DNA of 64,000 nucleotides from Paragonimus skrjabini miyazakii (lineage: Eukaryota; Platyhelminthes; Trematoda; Plagiorchiida; Troglotrematidae), in assembly GCA_014338405.1 (NCBI GenBank), contig JTDE01022276.1, positions 56,264 through 120,263 on the forward strand, written 5' to 3'. A program made the position numbers and the translations under genes. Under the pieces are notes generated by a model. The model was not told the DNA's origin. It searched no databases and was given only the letters and a program-made list of their open reading frames with translations. Shown piece after piece: positions 12,295 to 27,200 of the stretch (its first letter is position 1; every line of letters starts with the position of its first letter).

Positions 12295-15200
12295 CTTTAC
12301 GTTTCTTTCCGTTAGTCTCGTTTTTGGGCAGAACAAAGTGAGTTTTTGCACTTGTCCTTTGATTTGCTTTCGAAGCAACTGGCATGATCGGTCGCGTTAT
12401 TTTTCGGATCTAAGGCCTCCGTTTTGTTTAGCTCAGGGCGAAAAATTAAAGTTTTGGCAAGAGCCATCTATTCCGCTGTCAATCCAGTGCTGAAACCACT
12501 ATGGGATATAAACAGTAATCCGCTTCAGTTGCTTGGATATCGTTTCCATGCTGACCTATGTAAAATAAGGGTAACTGAGGAGACTAGATTATGAAGACGG
12601 TATGGTGAGTCTCATTGGTACCGCTAACTCCCAAGTGATACTTGGTTATTTACTTCTTTTGTGATTGTCTGTCGCTTACAAATTGTGTACATCTCTGTAT
12701 ACACAAATGTTCAAGGACTTTGTGTATTGGGTCATTTGCCCTTTGTCTGTTTGTTTTCTCTACTGATAACTAAATTTTTACTGGCTATGTCCACCCTTCT
12801 AAGCGATTTTATAGTTTTAAATCAGTAGCGTCGCTGTCTCATACATTGGACTCTTCAGTAGTCTTTTCCTTACGATAGTCATGGTGCAGTCTTCCCACCT
12901 GTCGTTCTGATATGGATAGAAGACCTGACACTGCGGTCTCACTGTTTACTGCAAAATCAGTGTATATTGCAGTGAAATGCTTGGGGCTCGACCGATCACC
13001 GAGGGAGACTAACCTTATAACGCATGGGTTTCGTAAGAGTTTGTGCACGTGGTGTACCTCATCATGCAGACGTATATTTGGAATCTGAAGGCACACTATG
13101 GGGCTTTTATTCATCAAGAATTTTAGCAGACAGTTATTAGGACATTTGTATCTTCTGTAGAATTAGTGCCGTTCTGTGCCTAGGAGTTCGCTGCAAGAAA
13201 AACACTGTGCAATATTAACAGCTGTGATCTCAAGCCTCGACGTCGCATCGTGCATTTCGTTGAAAACTTCCCTCTGCCGTTTCTGTCCGTTGTTTTCAGG
13301 AATTGACCTCGCTCTCATCTGAAGAATATAATGCTGATTAATGAGCAACTGTTTTGGTGTCATTCTGTCGGGAGCCGTATCTTGTTTGGTTTGTGATCTG
13401 AGTGTGACTAGAAGAACGGTACGACGGGCATCCGATGGCTTCAGGTGGCAGCTTAACCAAATTACTGTCGACTTTGGCTTTATCCGGCTTCCGGCCTGGG
13501 GTCCAAAAGATTCAAAAGCCCCTGACTGATGTTTCAAGCATAGGTTGTACTTGTGGTTGTGAGGTAGGATCAAGCAAACGCGAAGTGCCTAAGAATTTGG
13601 CTCAACTTTTCTGCGAAGATGTAGTTCACAATGGTGGTTACATACGTCGTCTTGTTGAGAGACAGTATATTCTAAATCATCTGCCATTCGTAGTTCAGAG
13701 GTGTGGTGACATTCAGCGTTGACTGTTGCTGTTTGAGGACAAATAGAATGGATGATATGTGACTTTTTGAGAACACACTAGAAAGTGTCTGTTGGATAGT
13801 CGCTCTCATTATGCCAGATTTTGCAAGTATTTTTGTTCCCGTGAATGTGATTTTTGCAAAGACTGACTTCTACAGTATTTGGTTGGAACCGAAAATTCTC
13901 ACAAACCCTCAAGCCTTCTGATCTACATTATTTGCACGAGATCTCTTAAGTTTCACATCTCAGAGGCTTTTCTCCTTCTATTTTTTTTAGGATAACCGAG
14001 TGCGTCGCTTTCCTTGGGTCACGTATCCGAAAGTCGTGAAAACTGTATGCATTGGCCCAGAACCATGGAAGGCTGATTTGAAGCATCGCGCGACCAACGG
14101 TCATTTGAACGCAGCCTCGGCTGAACTATGTAGTGGAACGCATTTGAAAAACACCGCCGATCTATTTGACTGTGTAGTCACTTCGGTGCGATCTCGGAAA
14201 CATACAGTCAAGGAGGTTAGTCATGCGCATCAGTAAATTTTATTGATAGCTTTAACTGTTTTTTTTGGGGGGGGGCTAATTATTTGCACTGATCATCAAA
14301 TGTTGAGCTTGGCAATTACGCTCACGCATGCACCGAAATCATTTGAATGTTACGGTTTCTAGAAAGTTAACTGTGCTTACGTAAAACGGATGTTCTGTTG
14401 GGCGGAGGTACAGTAAGTGCGAATGAAGTGTGTACTGGTGAGTAGTGGCGAACTTTGGTAATGTAAATTGATTGAAATAGCCATAAATAAATTAGCACTG
14501 GTAGCTGTCGTATTCTCATAAATTTTTCAGTCAGTCTAGTTTGAGGTTAATGGTGCAGTGGTCAATCAGTCTGCTTTGTGGATGCGTGACGGAAGTTCCA
14601 ATCCCGGCCGTCACAAGTATATACGTTACACAGTTCCAACAAGAATTAAACTTGAATAGAGCGTTTCTTTTCAAAAGCAACTGACTGCAAAAACCTGTGG
14701 GAATGTGCCAGCTGCGATTAATTGTGAGCGTTAAGGGATTGTATGAAGTTATCAAATGGATACTGTGTTTACTAGAATGTGGATAAGAAAAGTGACTCGA
14801 ACGTGGCAATCAGGTACCACGATAACATCTTCCAACAAGTATTGACTTGTTACCATTGGTGTTAGAGGTCATACATCACTTCAGCGTTGTTCTCATGACC
14901 AGTACGATTGAAGTCTGAAACTAACATCACAAATGCATATATTACATCATCGCTTAAATTCAACCATTGACGATGCTGTTCCGATAGTTCAGAATAGTGT
15001 CGCTTCTGATATGTTGATAGTTCATGGACAAGCAATTCATTTTAAACACTCTTGGTGGAACAGTGAACGAATCGATAAAACATATCGTGTTGTCGTACAC
15101 CGTACTCCTTAAATCGAATGAACGCACTCAAGTTGAGTGTGTATCAGTGGGTTCAACTTGATGAGAAAGCACTCTAACCAAGAGGCTCTAAACCAATGTG

Positions 15201-18200
15201 TTAGTGTCTCAAGGTTTCTGTTATCTTTCTTCGTCATCAACGCACAGTTATGAGATGGACTAAAGTTTTCAGAAACAGCTGTTCGTAGGTCATATTCGCA
15301 AACGGTGCGCAACTGTTGACCAATATGCGTCAGTTCACAGTTAGGAGGGTTAAATGTAAGACGATGTATTGTGACCCAGCGGTATGAACTGTCAAGAACA
15401 TTTCACAGTTTTTCTGTTTCAATAACAATCCTTTCTGTTTGCCACATTGTTGTTTCATCAAGCTCTAACAGTACCGGGTAACAGAGTTACGGCGTTTCAT
15501 GAGAGAATAATAGGAGCAACAGCATGTCTAACATGGAACTGTGTTACACCTTTGCATTGACTATCAGTCTTTCAGATAATCTGTAAGCCAATATCCAAAG
15601 GGCCACCATAGTGGTTAGGTTTCATATACAGAATTGTGTGGTTGGTTCTCTCGAACCCTCGGGAAAAAATTAGGAATATAACAGCCACCGGCCTATGTCT
15701 ATCAGCGCCTTTGGTCTATTACTCCCTAGCACCCGCTTGGTTCGTTAGACATGAAAAGCCTTTTGGAATCCATGTTGATTATCAGGTAGTGACGCACAAT
15801 GTACAACGTAGACCACAATGTCTTTTATGCTTTCCAGGACTTTTGAGACAACGTATGATAAGGAATGGGCTTGTGATTAGCAAGCTCGCTTCGATTACTC
15901 CTTTGAACATAGGGCATATGGTATAAACCTTTCAATCTGTTAGCAGCGTGTGCTGGTCTAGAGAACGATTGTATAGCACTCAGTGGTTTTACAAACTTTC
16001 TTGCATTGCCCGATTGCGGATATAGCAATAGTCTATACATGGTTGCACAGTCATTTCCGGTTGATATGTATTCCGAATGGATGTGTTGGAAGTAAGCAGC
16101 TTTTTCGTGCTTCGCGTAATCATACGATGTACACAAGGCTACCGCTTTCAGGCTCGCTCACCACTTACAGACAAGGCATTATGTGGCAGAGGGTGAATTG
16201 ATATTCGTTGGATGTGGCTAAACCAAGGAAGCTTGTGAGACGAAATCAAAATGCTTAAAGGTTGACAGAGTCTATTCGTTCCGATGACACGTTCCCCACC
16301 ACACGCTGCTAATGCTTCGGAGACATCGATGGTCGAAAGCGGACGCTTTGTGAACATCCTCTGTACGGATGGACCAAATAGCTCTTACGGTGGCATTGTA
16401 CACTTGACCTTTCACCAATCGGCTAAGATCACGCGGACACCACAGATACCCTAGGTTGGCAACCACCTTCAGAGCCTTAGCCGTCCGATTTGTGGTTTCA
16501 TCAAACATTCCACCAGCTCCTGAGGTACCTGACTTTCTCAACTGCCTCTAATTGTGTGTCGGCAGGTACAGAGTCATGCCAGTCTTGCAACGGCACTGTG
16601 CACTTTAGTAAATGCAAGTGCCATGCCAAACTGTCTAGAATGTTCTGAGCGTTCACAGGTTGGGTCATGCCATCTGCATATCTACATTTCGAATTCGAAT
16701 GTCTGAGGGCAATTCCACACGGTCATATTCGCAGGCTATCAGATCACATTCTAGCATCTCATCTACTACAAAGGTGAACAGAAAGGGGGAAGCTGAGCAG
16801 CCTTGTTGCGCCAAACTTGAGATATTGAAAGTCGGCGATATGTTGTCACAAACCTCAACACATCCCGAGGTTTGGCGATAAATTGCTTTCAGGGTACTCA
16901 CATGCTTTTCATGTACACCCATCGTCGACAGACAGCCACAGAGTGTAGCTGTGTTAACTGATTCAAAGGCTCTCTTGGTGTCCAAAAGCAATAACTGGTG
17001 ATCTTCTGTATGACTGGCGAAATGTGAAGATGTGATCACAGCCAGCTTGCTGCTCATGGATATGCTTTTGGCGAGTTTCGTTTAATATATGAAGTGCAAT
17101 AGCCGCATGCAACTTCCATGCAACAGGATTCAAGTTATCCACCCAGGCCATTTGCACACGAAGTGCGTGAGCACTTTTTCAAAATGGGAATGGTGCTAGT
17201 TAAATCGCACTCATTTTGGACGACTTCTATGTCCCAGAGTTTCAGGAGCAAAGCTGTCAGCCCTTCCACTGCCACTATGATCCTATCTATAGAAATATCA
17301 AGAGGGAGTTCGTTTGCGTTGGGTACCTTCTGAAGTTTCAGTAACTTGATCTCGAGAAAGAATTCTGTTTCCGAGGGCGGAGAAACGTCAACAGACCAGT
17401 GAGCACAGACGCAGAGCCCGATGACATAATCAGTAGCGTGGATGGCCGCTTGAACTGCTGTTGGAAGAGCTCAGCCCAGCGTACTAAGCGTCGTTGCAGG
17501 TTATGAATAGCCTCACCACTGGCTTCACGGATATATGTATATATATATATATAGCGCCTGTTTGCGCAATAATAGTTTGCAATGCCCTGACAGCTTCAAA
17601 TTTTTATTGTTTTGGAGAAGAAAATCGACAGCATGCTTAGTTAGGATGATCAGCAATCTCACTTGTTCAACCAGCTGACCGCTTAAGGTCAGACCCGAAC
17701 TGCGGTACTGCCAAGGGTATTCTTTGATATTATTCTGCTGCATATTAGAAAGTGCGTACTACGCAATGGAGCCTCGTTTCCTGGTATTTGGACTGAAAAT
17801 TGCCTTTAACGGGTGGTTTTTCAAAGGTTCTGAGCATGACCAACAATGTGACGACGCACTAACTGGAAAACATGTTTTATTTCTCAGCCTGATGTCTGTT
17901 GCCTGCAGTGCACCTTTCATTTCTTCGTGCAGCTGCTCAGCATCGTTCAACTAAATTCCAGTATTGCTTGTTCAAGCGATCTTGCGTACTTCGCCTCAAG
18001 TATTTGTCGGAGGAAGACTGTCTCTCTTTCGAATGGCACAACAGGTGAGACTGGCGGTTTTGAGATTAAGCTAGGCGGGAAAGTTCCTGGACTTCACATT
18101 CATGAATGGTAACGTTTTAACACTCAAACCGTATGAGCTGAAGCACTGCTGTGAGGAGCCAAGACGCTGACATTCAACTTTTCTATGTGTCTCTCTTATT

Positions 18201-21200
18201 GAATAGCAAGCACCGGAGAAAGTCAGCTTACTGAACACCTGTAATTATTAGCTTGTGTATCATGTAGTCATTTACCAACACACTTTCATTGTCATATAAA
18301 ATGGTTCGTCTTTCCTTGCCCTCAGTAGCTTGAACTTTGGAATTTGTGAGCTGCTGAAGTTATTGTGCTTGCGTTTCTTGGACTGGTTCTTTGTCTGAGA
18401 ACCATAATGTTGAATAACTCTATCTTATCCAGTATTCAGTCGTTACTTTAACTGAACTCAATCCTCCTTTATATGCTTTGGCTTCTCTGAATATTTGAAT
18501 TGGTTTCCTTTCTTCTCGACACAAATATTCTGGGCACCTAGTGAGCTCAAAACTTTCTTGTGGTCAAATGTTCATCAGTGATTCGATTTGCCGTAGCTAA
18601 ACAACCGCTTAGAGTGTTCATAATCTTCCACACACTCGTTTTTGGTCGTTCTCACATTATTGATTCATTTCCCCTCTTTCTTCGACTGGACTCAGTATTT
18701 CAACGCTTGACTGTGAATTACGACGAAAAGTTTACCTTGGGTGCGTTCAACTTGTCGTTGTGGCTTAGTCTCCAGAGTTACAAACTCAGAGATTGCATGA
18801 TGTTTCATAGTCTTGTTTTCTCCTGTTGTAGTGGAATGATCCAAAGCAAAACCCAGGAAGATACCCTGTAAGTAGTGACAAATTTCGAAGTTCGGGAGAA
18901 TAGTGTAGCAAGTCAGGACCACAAATGAATACATTTCATGTAATCCAAACAGGATTTCAGGTTATGTCAGTGGTGACGTATAAAAGAAATTACCGCACTC
19001 AGTGTGTCAACATAAGGTGAAGTGTTAGTAAGTAGAGTTTGGATATGGTTTCGAGGACCAAGTCCGTTTTCGTACGAGCTTTCAAGCAGGTGCGACGATT
19101 GTAGGTTCATCAGTACATCCCTAAAGTTTCCAAGTATCAGCTGATGGACACATTGAAAACGACACTAATTGACGAGTGTTTAAGAAAAGGAAATGAAAGC
19201 AGCCACTAATAGGTTAAGAACATTTGGTCGTGTTCATCTCCCGGGCTGAGGTTCACGTAACTTACCGGGCTCCCTGGAGAAAACATTGAGGGCTATAACA
19301 GCGAATCGAATTTAATTGCGTAGTGCTGACTGTTTGAGTTTATACCTAAAGATTCGAGAATTAAATGTCAGCCCATTTTATCACTTCTAAACTAGTGTCC
19401 GTTCTTGTTATTATGGTTGTTTAACAGTAAAACATTGTTTTAAATTACTAGTAAGTTGCCGTCGTTTATCAGAACCGGCACCTAATGTGCTCATTTTCAT
19501 ACCACCCTCTATTGATTCTCACCATCCGACTGTTCAAATTTGCGTTTCACTTCGTATTCACTGGATGGAGGTAACGAGGTTAACACTTGAGACTTGGTGA
19601 TACTAAGGTTAATACAGTACGAGACGTTGTGTGATAGTCTACTAAAACAATAGAACTCCCTTTCATATGTAAGATATCCGCACCAAATTTTGTACGAATG
19701 AATTCAAACAGTTTGGGCGTCGTGTTTAACATGTTATTGATAAATGGATTGAGAATAACACAACGTTATGAGCAAGTTGTAATACTCTACGTTTCAACCA
19801 CCTCGGGTGGTCTTCCTCAGGATTGTTGTAATCGAAATCACACTGACAAAGGAACAGAGGTCACGTGGGATTTGCCGTGGTTAGGTCAATCTGCGCTGCC
19901 ACTGAATTGGTTGGTCGAATCGTTTGCCCATTAGGTGGGGGTAAGACTGATGTAGATAAGGTTCGTCTGTGTCTGGTGTTGTTTATCAATCCACGCCACA
20001 CTGCGGACAGGGGTTTGCTATTATTGCGACTAACACAAACGTGTTGTGTGTAAGTGGTGAGAGCTTCAGCGCAGCAGCGCTCCGCATGGGAAGGCAGAAC
20101 TCTATGAATCACTCGCGCTTGATCAAATGGTTGATCAATGGTTCTCTGAGGAAGGCCACCCGAGTTGGTTGAAACGTAGAGTGTTACAACTTATTTCTTT
20201 TCATAGTCTGAAGTTTTTGAAAATACGGCCTTTGTAAGGTTGGGCTTTACAAAATTTACTTTCCATGGTTTTCCGTGCTTTGGGAAGGAAGTAATAAACT
20301 ATGCCTTCTGTAAAGATACAATAAATCCGATTGACAGACGATGGCATGCTCACCTGGCCAGTTTGTTATGCACCATTATTTATCCGGAAGTTGACGAAAG
20401 CACTGTAATTAGACTTGTGTTTTGTGTATGGTACACTAAAATATTGAATCCTATGAAGGACAGTGACTGTCAAGGAGTTCCTCGGAATGTGTGTAAACTA
20501 TTGAAGACTGAGAACTTAAGTAGACCACCAACTAACAGTGTCATTACCGGAACACTGTCGGTAAACGCATGTTGGTTATTTTATCCACTTCTTTGTTATT
20601 CAAAGATGACGTTAGTTTACATGATGTGGTTGTTTATTCCCTCGCTTACCAATACCAGAGTTGATGACCTGGTATAGTTCTTAGCGCATATTACAAACAC
20701 TTGCGTGGTCCATAGCTCAGTAAGCTAACTTTTATAGCTTTCCTCAATGAAATTTGTTCTTTTTCTTGTTTTCAATGATCGAGTTAGTATTCAGCCACTT
20801 TTTTCCACTTCCACGTTTCGTCATTGAATTGCTGACATTTTTTGTGCTATACCAATTCTTGCAGTTCACCGCAATTGTCGGAGAGCCTGCTCGGTCTGCC
20901 CGACTACGTGGTGAATCATTGGTAGCAGAGGCACTGCGACGTGAATCTGAGGAAGCTTCTCTGTATGACTTATCGCAACACATTGAATGGTTGTCTTCTG
21001 TTCTTAGCAGTTCTAGCCGAAGCTTTATTTTACCAATGCGTGCTCGTGAGCAGCTTGATCATTGCTTGCATCGAATGAAAACAGTTCGAGCTGTTGGCTC
21101 ACAAAACCACCGAGTGCAGTCATCCGATGTGCTTGTGGACGACTTTGCCAAACTGCTGTCGCAGAACGAGGCCGTTAACCCCGATGTGGTGTTGGTCACT

Positions 21201-24200
21201 CCGATTGACTTCTCAAGTTCAGAACTGGTAGGTTAGGCTGACAAATTATTAATTGGCAGTGACTATCTTAACCGTACGAAATAGTTTGTCAACCTTATCG
21301 TTATTATCCCATTATGCTTTCACTGCTACTATGACTGCAGGCTATTAATTTAAAGTTTTTCTGGTATGCAACTGGAATATGTTTTCCCACTTGTTTCCAA
21401 TACATGCTTTTTCTCAGATCTATCTTGTATGCGCGTAATTCAGTCAGTGATCAGCACCAGTTACTTGAATGGACTGATAAAGCGAATTAAGAGACAAGCA
21501 GCCTGTATAGTTGTCCTTGTCAGCTAGGTTTATTCCCAAAATCATGCACGTTTGTTACACCAATTCGGTTACTTGGATGCTGATGCTAAAACAACAGACC
21601 TGGTAATTGATTATTTCATTGCGGCACATACGGATTACAGAACCCCAACAAATATACTTAGAAAAATTTATACGTTCACTTATACTGACTGCGAGTTAGA
21701 TTTATTTGACTTAAGCCAAGATGTAATTCAATCATCATCATCATCATCATAGACATGGATAAATTGACATAATTAAAACACCACATAAAAAACAATCTGT
21801 TAAAAGCGACGCGAACGGTCAGTTTCAGAATCTTGATAACTTGAATTCTCTTGCCTGTGATAATATATAAGCCAATGGACTGACCCAGATGAAGACCAGC
21901 CGATGCTAATTATCAAACATTAGCCATCATTGACTCGAAAATAGAGCGACCAACTCTTGACGAATGCTAGTTAACTTGATTGACAACAGCACGTAGTCAA
22001 CCAGGAAACAGAGGGTGGTACATCGATCGAACTATCTTATTGTTTCACACATTGTTGGGGCAACCGTAGGGAACTGTTGATGACCGACAAGTGTGAATGA
22101 ATATTGCGCCAGAAAATCGGGCCGTACTGGTTCACAAATGCTTTATGTGTCCAACATAAATGTGTGCATTGCTTTACCTGCAATGGCCTTTGCTGGGCAA
22201 CCATCCTTCGCTTTCATTTTCTTCAGTGATCCACAATACCCAAAATCTGTCATTACGTCAGTGGTTTACGTCGATACCTACTTACTGAACAACCATGAGA
22301 AGAATAACCTTTAGTGTAGAGATTCAGGAAGGGGAAACGATGGAACTTGACTCCTAAAATCCATGCGCTTAAACTTAAGCGATCGGTCTCAACGTATCAA
22401 CACCTTGCAAACAAACAGCAGGTTTACAAACAGAGGTATGACGGTATTTGCAAAGCAACTTCTTTTCGGCTTCAATTTGGTTTTGTTGGCTGTCATCATT
22501 TTACGGACAACTCATTCGTCCAGCCGCAACTCTCAACGACTCAAATTGGCCGTAGTCTCTCCCAGTTTCCCCATCCATATGTCAGCTGAGTCATTAGCAC
22601 CCTAGTTTGGAACACGATGTCCGTTCGCTAACTTACTAGTAACCGTTTTCATTTCTCTTTGTTAATTCATTGAGTGTTTGCCTCGTACCTACCCCCTGGC
22701 GAGCAGCGGGATCAGCTAATAGAACACGATGTGATAACTAATGAGTTGGCATTCATAACACGCTGCTTAACCATCCAAGGCTATCTTTTTCTGGGTTTGA
22801 GTGGGTGAGCTTAATTGAGTCCCAGAGATTAATTTTCCGTCTTCTAACCTCCTAGTCACTTGTTCGCGTCTCGCATCCATCAGGTGCGGTTGAACGCAGA
22901 CACCGATCGTCAAAGATTCTAATAGGCTTTGTGTCGCTAGCTTTCAGCCCCCATGTATTGTAGCCGTAGGTTAGCGTTCCTCTAACTGTGTTCTTGTAGC
23001 TGTGACCCCTAAGTTTAAGTGAGACGTTTTTTTCTGAATCACAACGACCTAATGGTGTTCATTTCACTTGTAACCCCTTTTGTCACGAGTGCACTAATGC
23101 TCCTGTATGGGTATAGACAATTTGACGGTATCTGTTAGGAGGCATCTCTCATAGCGAAACAGACAAAGCGAGCCGTGTAATGCTGCTGTATCCATGGTCG
23201 GGGTTCATCATCGTCTTTTAGATTGTGCCAGTCTGCAGGCAAATTCCTATGTTTTCTTTTCAGAAATTCACTGTTGGGTGAGTGGTTCTGTACTGTCCTA
23301 AATAACCAGTAGTATTGCGGCCGTCCGATTAGACGCCTATATGTTTCTGCTGAATCCAATGTGTCTTTTCTCGTTTACATGTTTGCTTGGCTTGTTCGAA
23401 CACCGTAAGTAGCATGTATGACTGTTCGTTCAGTCCTATGGTGGCCACGAGAGACGCCTGGCCTGCAATTTCGTTTATTGCAGGAACTCCCGTACAGGTT
23501 ATGTTAAACATGGGACCACGAACAGTTACACTGATTTGCACGACTGACTTGCATTCACACATTGGTTAGCAGTACGTTGTCATTCGCCATGTTGGCACTT
23601 CCCACATGGCGCGTACACCCTATTCCGATAGTTGCTTCTGGTCCGTCATCTTCCTGGCGTTGAGGCTCGCCGTTTTGTTCCTGAAAAGGCTTGTGTGTAG
23701 TATACTACTCATAAACGAAACTGTCCCTTCTCTCTCCTGTCTGTCTTTTATGGTAATCACTTGCCGTGTGTAGTCGTATGCTTTGAAAGCACTTTTTTTA
23801 TCGCTTCCTGCTAACGTTTTGACATTCACCTTTTCTCTTCCTCGGGCGATTATCAACCCGTTCGATCGACTGCGTGATTATTAGAGAATCCATCCGATAG
23901 TAGCCACACCACGCGATATCGAATACTCCACACGAAGCCAGTCACCGCCTGGTATAACAGTTGATACTGTACATGCGCTTCCCTGTGACTTTTGATTGTC
24001 ACCCTAAAATGATGTCTTTCGAAGGCTGACGGTTTTCTTGCTTTCGTTTTACAATGTTAGTTAAACAGGTCACGTGAACTACGTTTTCTAATTCCTCTCT
24101 TCGCTTGCACTACTCGTTTTTGTAGGTAATCAAGACACTATTACAACTTAAACCTTCTAGGCCGATCATAGCCTATGGTGATAGAATGGCAGTGTGCTAT

Positions 24201-27200
24201 TTTCCAGGCTCGTCGAAGGTCAGTTTTTCAGTTTTTTTTTGCTTTTGTCTTCTCTTTCGTAATAAGTATATGGTTTTATACATTTGTTTGATTAATATTA
24301 AGACGAAAAATGCTGTTGCTTTCGTTGACCTAACATCTCTAGGGTTTACGGGCTTTTGAAGAGAATTGAATTTAGGGCTCCATTTGAACCCCATGGTTCA
24401 GGATCCTTTATTATCCTGAATATAAGTTTCTTATTTGACAACTAGTGTACTAGTTCATACGTTTTTTTAAAGTGAAGGGTTCTTTCATCTCGAATACTCA
24501 AGTTGCCTAATTAGGATATAAAGGTTTTTGCACTCGAGTTTCTCAAAGGTACACCATTATATAGGTGAATATGGTAGTCTACGTTGCAACGATGTAATCC
24601 GATGATTCGTCGAACTATTTGTATACCAGCATCTGTTGCAAGGGGATTTGCCTTGTTCTGTTCTAATATTTTTCAGTGCACTTGCTTGAAGATGCATACT
24701 GAGTTTTTTTCCTTAAGTTGCTTTCGTTAATCAACCAGTTATGTTCTCCAGTACCAACATTTCCTCTCTCATGTAGAGGAAAATGACTCGATACGATATA
24801 TTACGTAGGGCGTTCACATTTTGACCTCGACGTGTTACGTGCTACTCAATGACATTTTAAGAAACACGTATGAGACCTCAGTCGCTCTCATTTATGCATG
24901 TTAGTTAGTGGTTATGCCCTTGCCTACTGGTATATATATATATATATATTTAAAGTATTTAAAAAGGGCACACACTGAGTGGTGAACGATTTATTGTGAC
25001 GTTTCAACTCCACACTAAGATCCGTTATAAAACAAAGAATGTATAAATATCCGTTTATATTACTTGCATTCTTTCTGATTTGAACGTTGCTGTCGTTGCT
25101 TGTTAGATGTTTATAGGATATGTGTTACCTTCTGACTGCCGTATACATTGATCTTCCTTAATATATGCTGTATAGAAAGCTGTAATCGAGACAACGATGG
25201 TCTTATGTCATGAAAGTGTATGCTTCTTCTTCATGGGTTGACAGGATCTTTGATCTGTTGATCATGATCGAATGCGCATACGCTTTGCTAATTTTCTCTT
25301 CACTCATTGAGTTGTTATCCCTCTCGGATGACAAAAAGTTTCGTACGTAACACTTGTCTTTGCTATTTTTATTATCACCCCGTCAACTATATAACCCACT
25401 CTTAACACGAGACTAGTTAGAGTAGTGAAACGGACAATAGCCTTAGGCAGCTTGCCTTCAGCAAATTAGGTTCATAGCCAACCCCATCTTCATAACAATG
25501 GGGTATACTTTGAAGTTGCACACTGCAACTTAAATATCAACCTGTTCTAATATTTTATTCTTTCAACGTGGTACGTAAGGTGTCTCAACTGTACTCAATT
25601 ATGCAGTATATCTAACAAGCAAATACGCAGTTTGTTTTGAAAATCACCCGCATTTTGAAAAGTATGTGGACTCGGAACATGAAATAAACACATTCACACA
25701 CTTTGAGCATGCCCGGTGGTCACACAATGACACGGACGGACTTGGTTGACGTTTTCTCCTATCCCACAGCTGATCTCTACATCGACTAACGCGCATGGAG
25801 TGTGTAGATGCGAGTCCATCTTACGCCCCGGACCCAGCACTTTAAAAAAATGCTCAGACGACTGCCGTAAAATACAGTGGTTGTTGTGTAACTGTGATTC
25901 TCTTATAGTGCGCAGTGCAAGATTTCTGTGTGCGTTGACGGTTTATCTACCTGACCACAGCTATCGCATAATGGGTATCTTAGAAGGTGGATAGCATTTG
26001 TGTTTCATTATCCTGCTGTAACACTCTGTTGTTCACTGAGTTCACGTTTGACTTTCAATCAGTTACACTTGAGTGATTGGCTAGATGCGTCTCCGTTCCA
26101 TCGGAAATTTTCACTGGCTAGAGTTCTAGGTTTCTTCTGCCACCATATAGTAGGCTAGATCCTCTAGTAATACTGACTGCACGAATTACTGTCGTCCACT
26201 ACGTTGCTAACAGCTGATTACACTATCCGAGTCAGTGCAATTTGAATGGTACGCTTTCCTAACGAAAAAAGCTGTGTAACAAGTGTCTAAAATGAAATCA
26301 ACTTTACGGCGGCTGTTTTGATTGTGTTTTGTAAATTGGTGCTCACTTGAGGTCAAAGTAAACAAAGTGTGAAATCCATCAGCTGCTTGGAACATGGAAA
26401 GATCGAACAATACGAGGATTATATTACGTTGACATCATGTCAGTTATGTCAAACGAAACGTTTGGAGTTTATGAGATATTTGACTCGGTTTTGTTTTGGT
26501 AGATAAGCCTCCTTACAAATCTTAGGTATTACCATTGAATCGGCTTCAGTGAACCTGAAAACATTAACTGGCGTCTTCTCCGGTGACACAGAATTCGCGT
26601 AGCCACGTCCGCATGCTCCTAATTTAAATTCAACAAATTCCCCTATACAGAGGTTTGACAACAAGTTACTGCGGAAATTGCTTCGTACTATCCCTACGGC
26701 TGGATAAGTTATATAAAGTCAGACACGACTTTACTGTACATTTTAGATTAATTTTCAGCTACACATCCATAAGTAATTGACCTCTGCCATCTTACCCATT
26801 AGTTTAGTCTTTGCTACTAAAAACCATCGTTGCAGGTCACGTTGTCGACGTTCTGATCTGATCATTAACACCAATCACAACAGTATGTCAGTCCTTCCTG
26901 GTGTTGTTTAGCTGCCTTACAATCGTGATGCGAAAAGCAGGCCCTAACCAATAAACAAGAACAAAAGGAAAATAGGTGATTCGACTATTAACAATAACTG
27001 TATCTGTACTCAGACGTTCAACACCAACGTGCCTCCATCTTGTAATCAAAGAAGTATGTAAGGCGTCATCACCAAGACACCTTCCTTGCGGCTTTCACTG
27101 CCTTGCGTCATTAAGTGCGTTCACTTCACAGACAACTCGGCTGAACACCGACAACCTTCACACCAGTGAGCCCGATTAGCCTCCATCTCACTTAACGTCT

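Noticed and set aside
14548..14612. Functional tRNA gene
   Set aside because: A-box and B-box motifs are present, but acceptor and T stems do not pair well.
17724..18112. Frames on both strands near the RTE remnant, considered as RTE linker or endonuclease
   Set aside because: GSEHDQQCDDALT recalls an RTE linker but lies on the strand opposite to the RT, and the minus frame does not match either.
20240..20677. 145-codon plus frame just before the AARS2 exon at 20865
   Set aside because: No motif; it crosses intron sequence next to the inverted repeat and has no matching splice sites.
21727..21752. (TCA)n considered as a plain microsatellite
   Set aside because: The flanking TAGACATGG matches the complement of RTE tails, so it is listed as a probable tail with low confidence instead.
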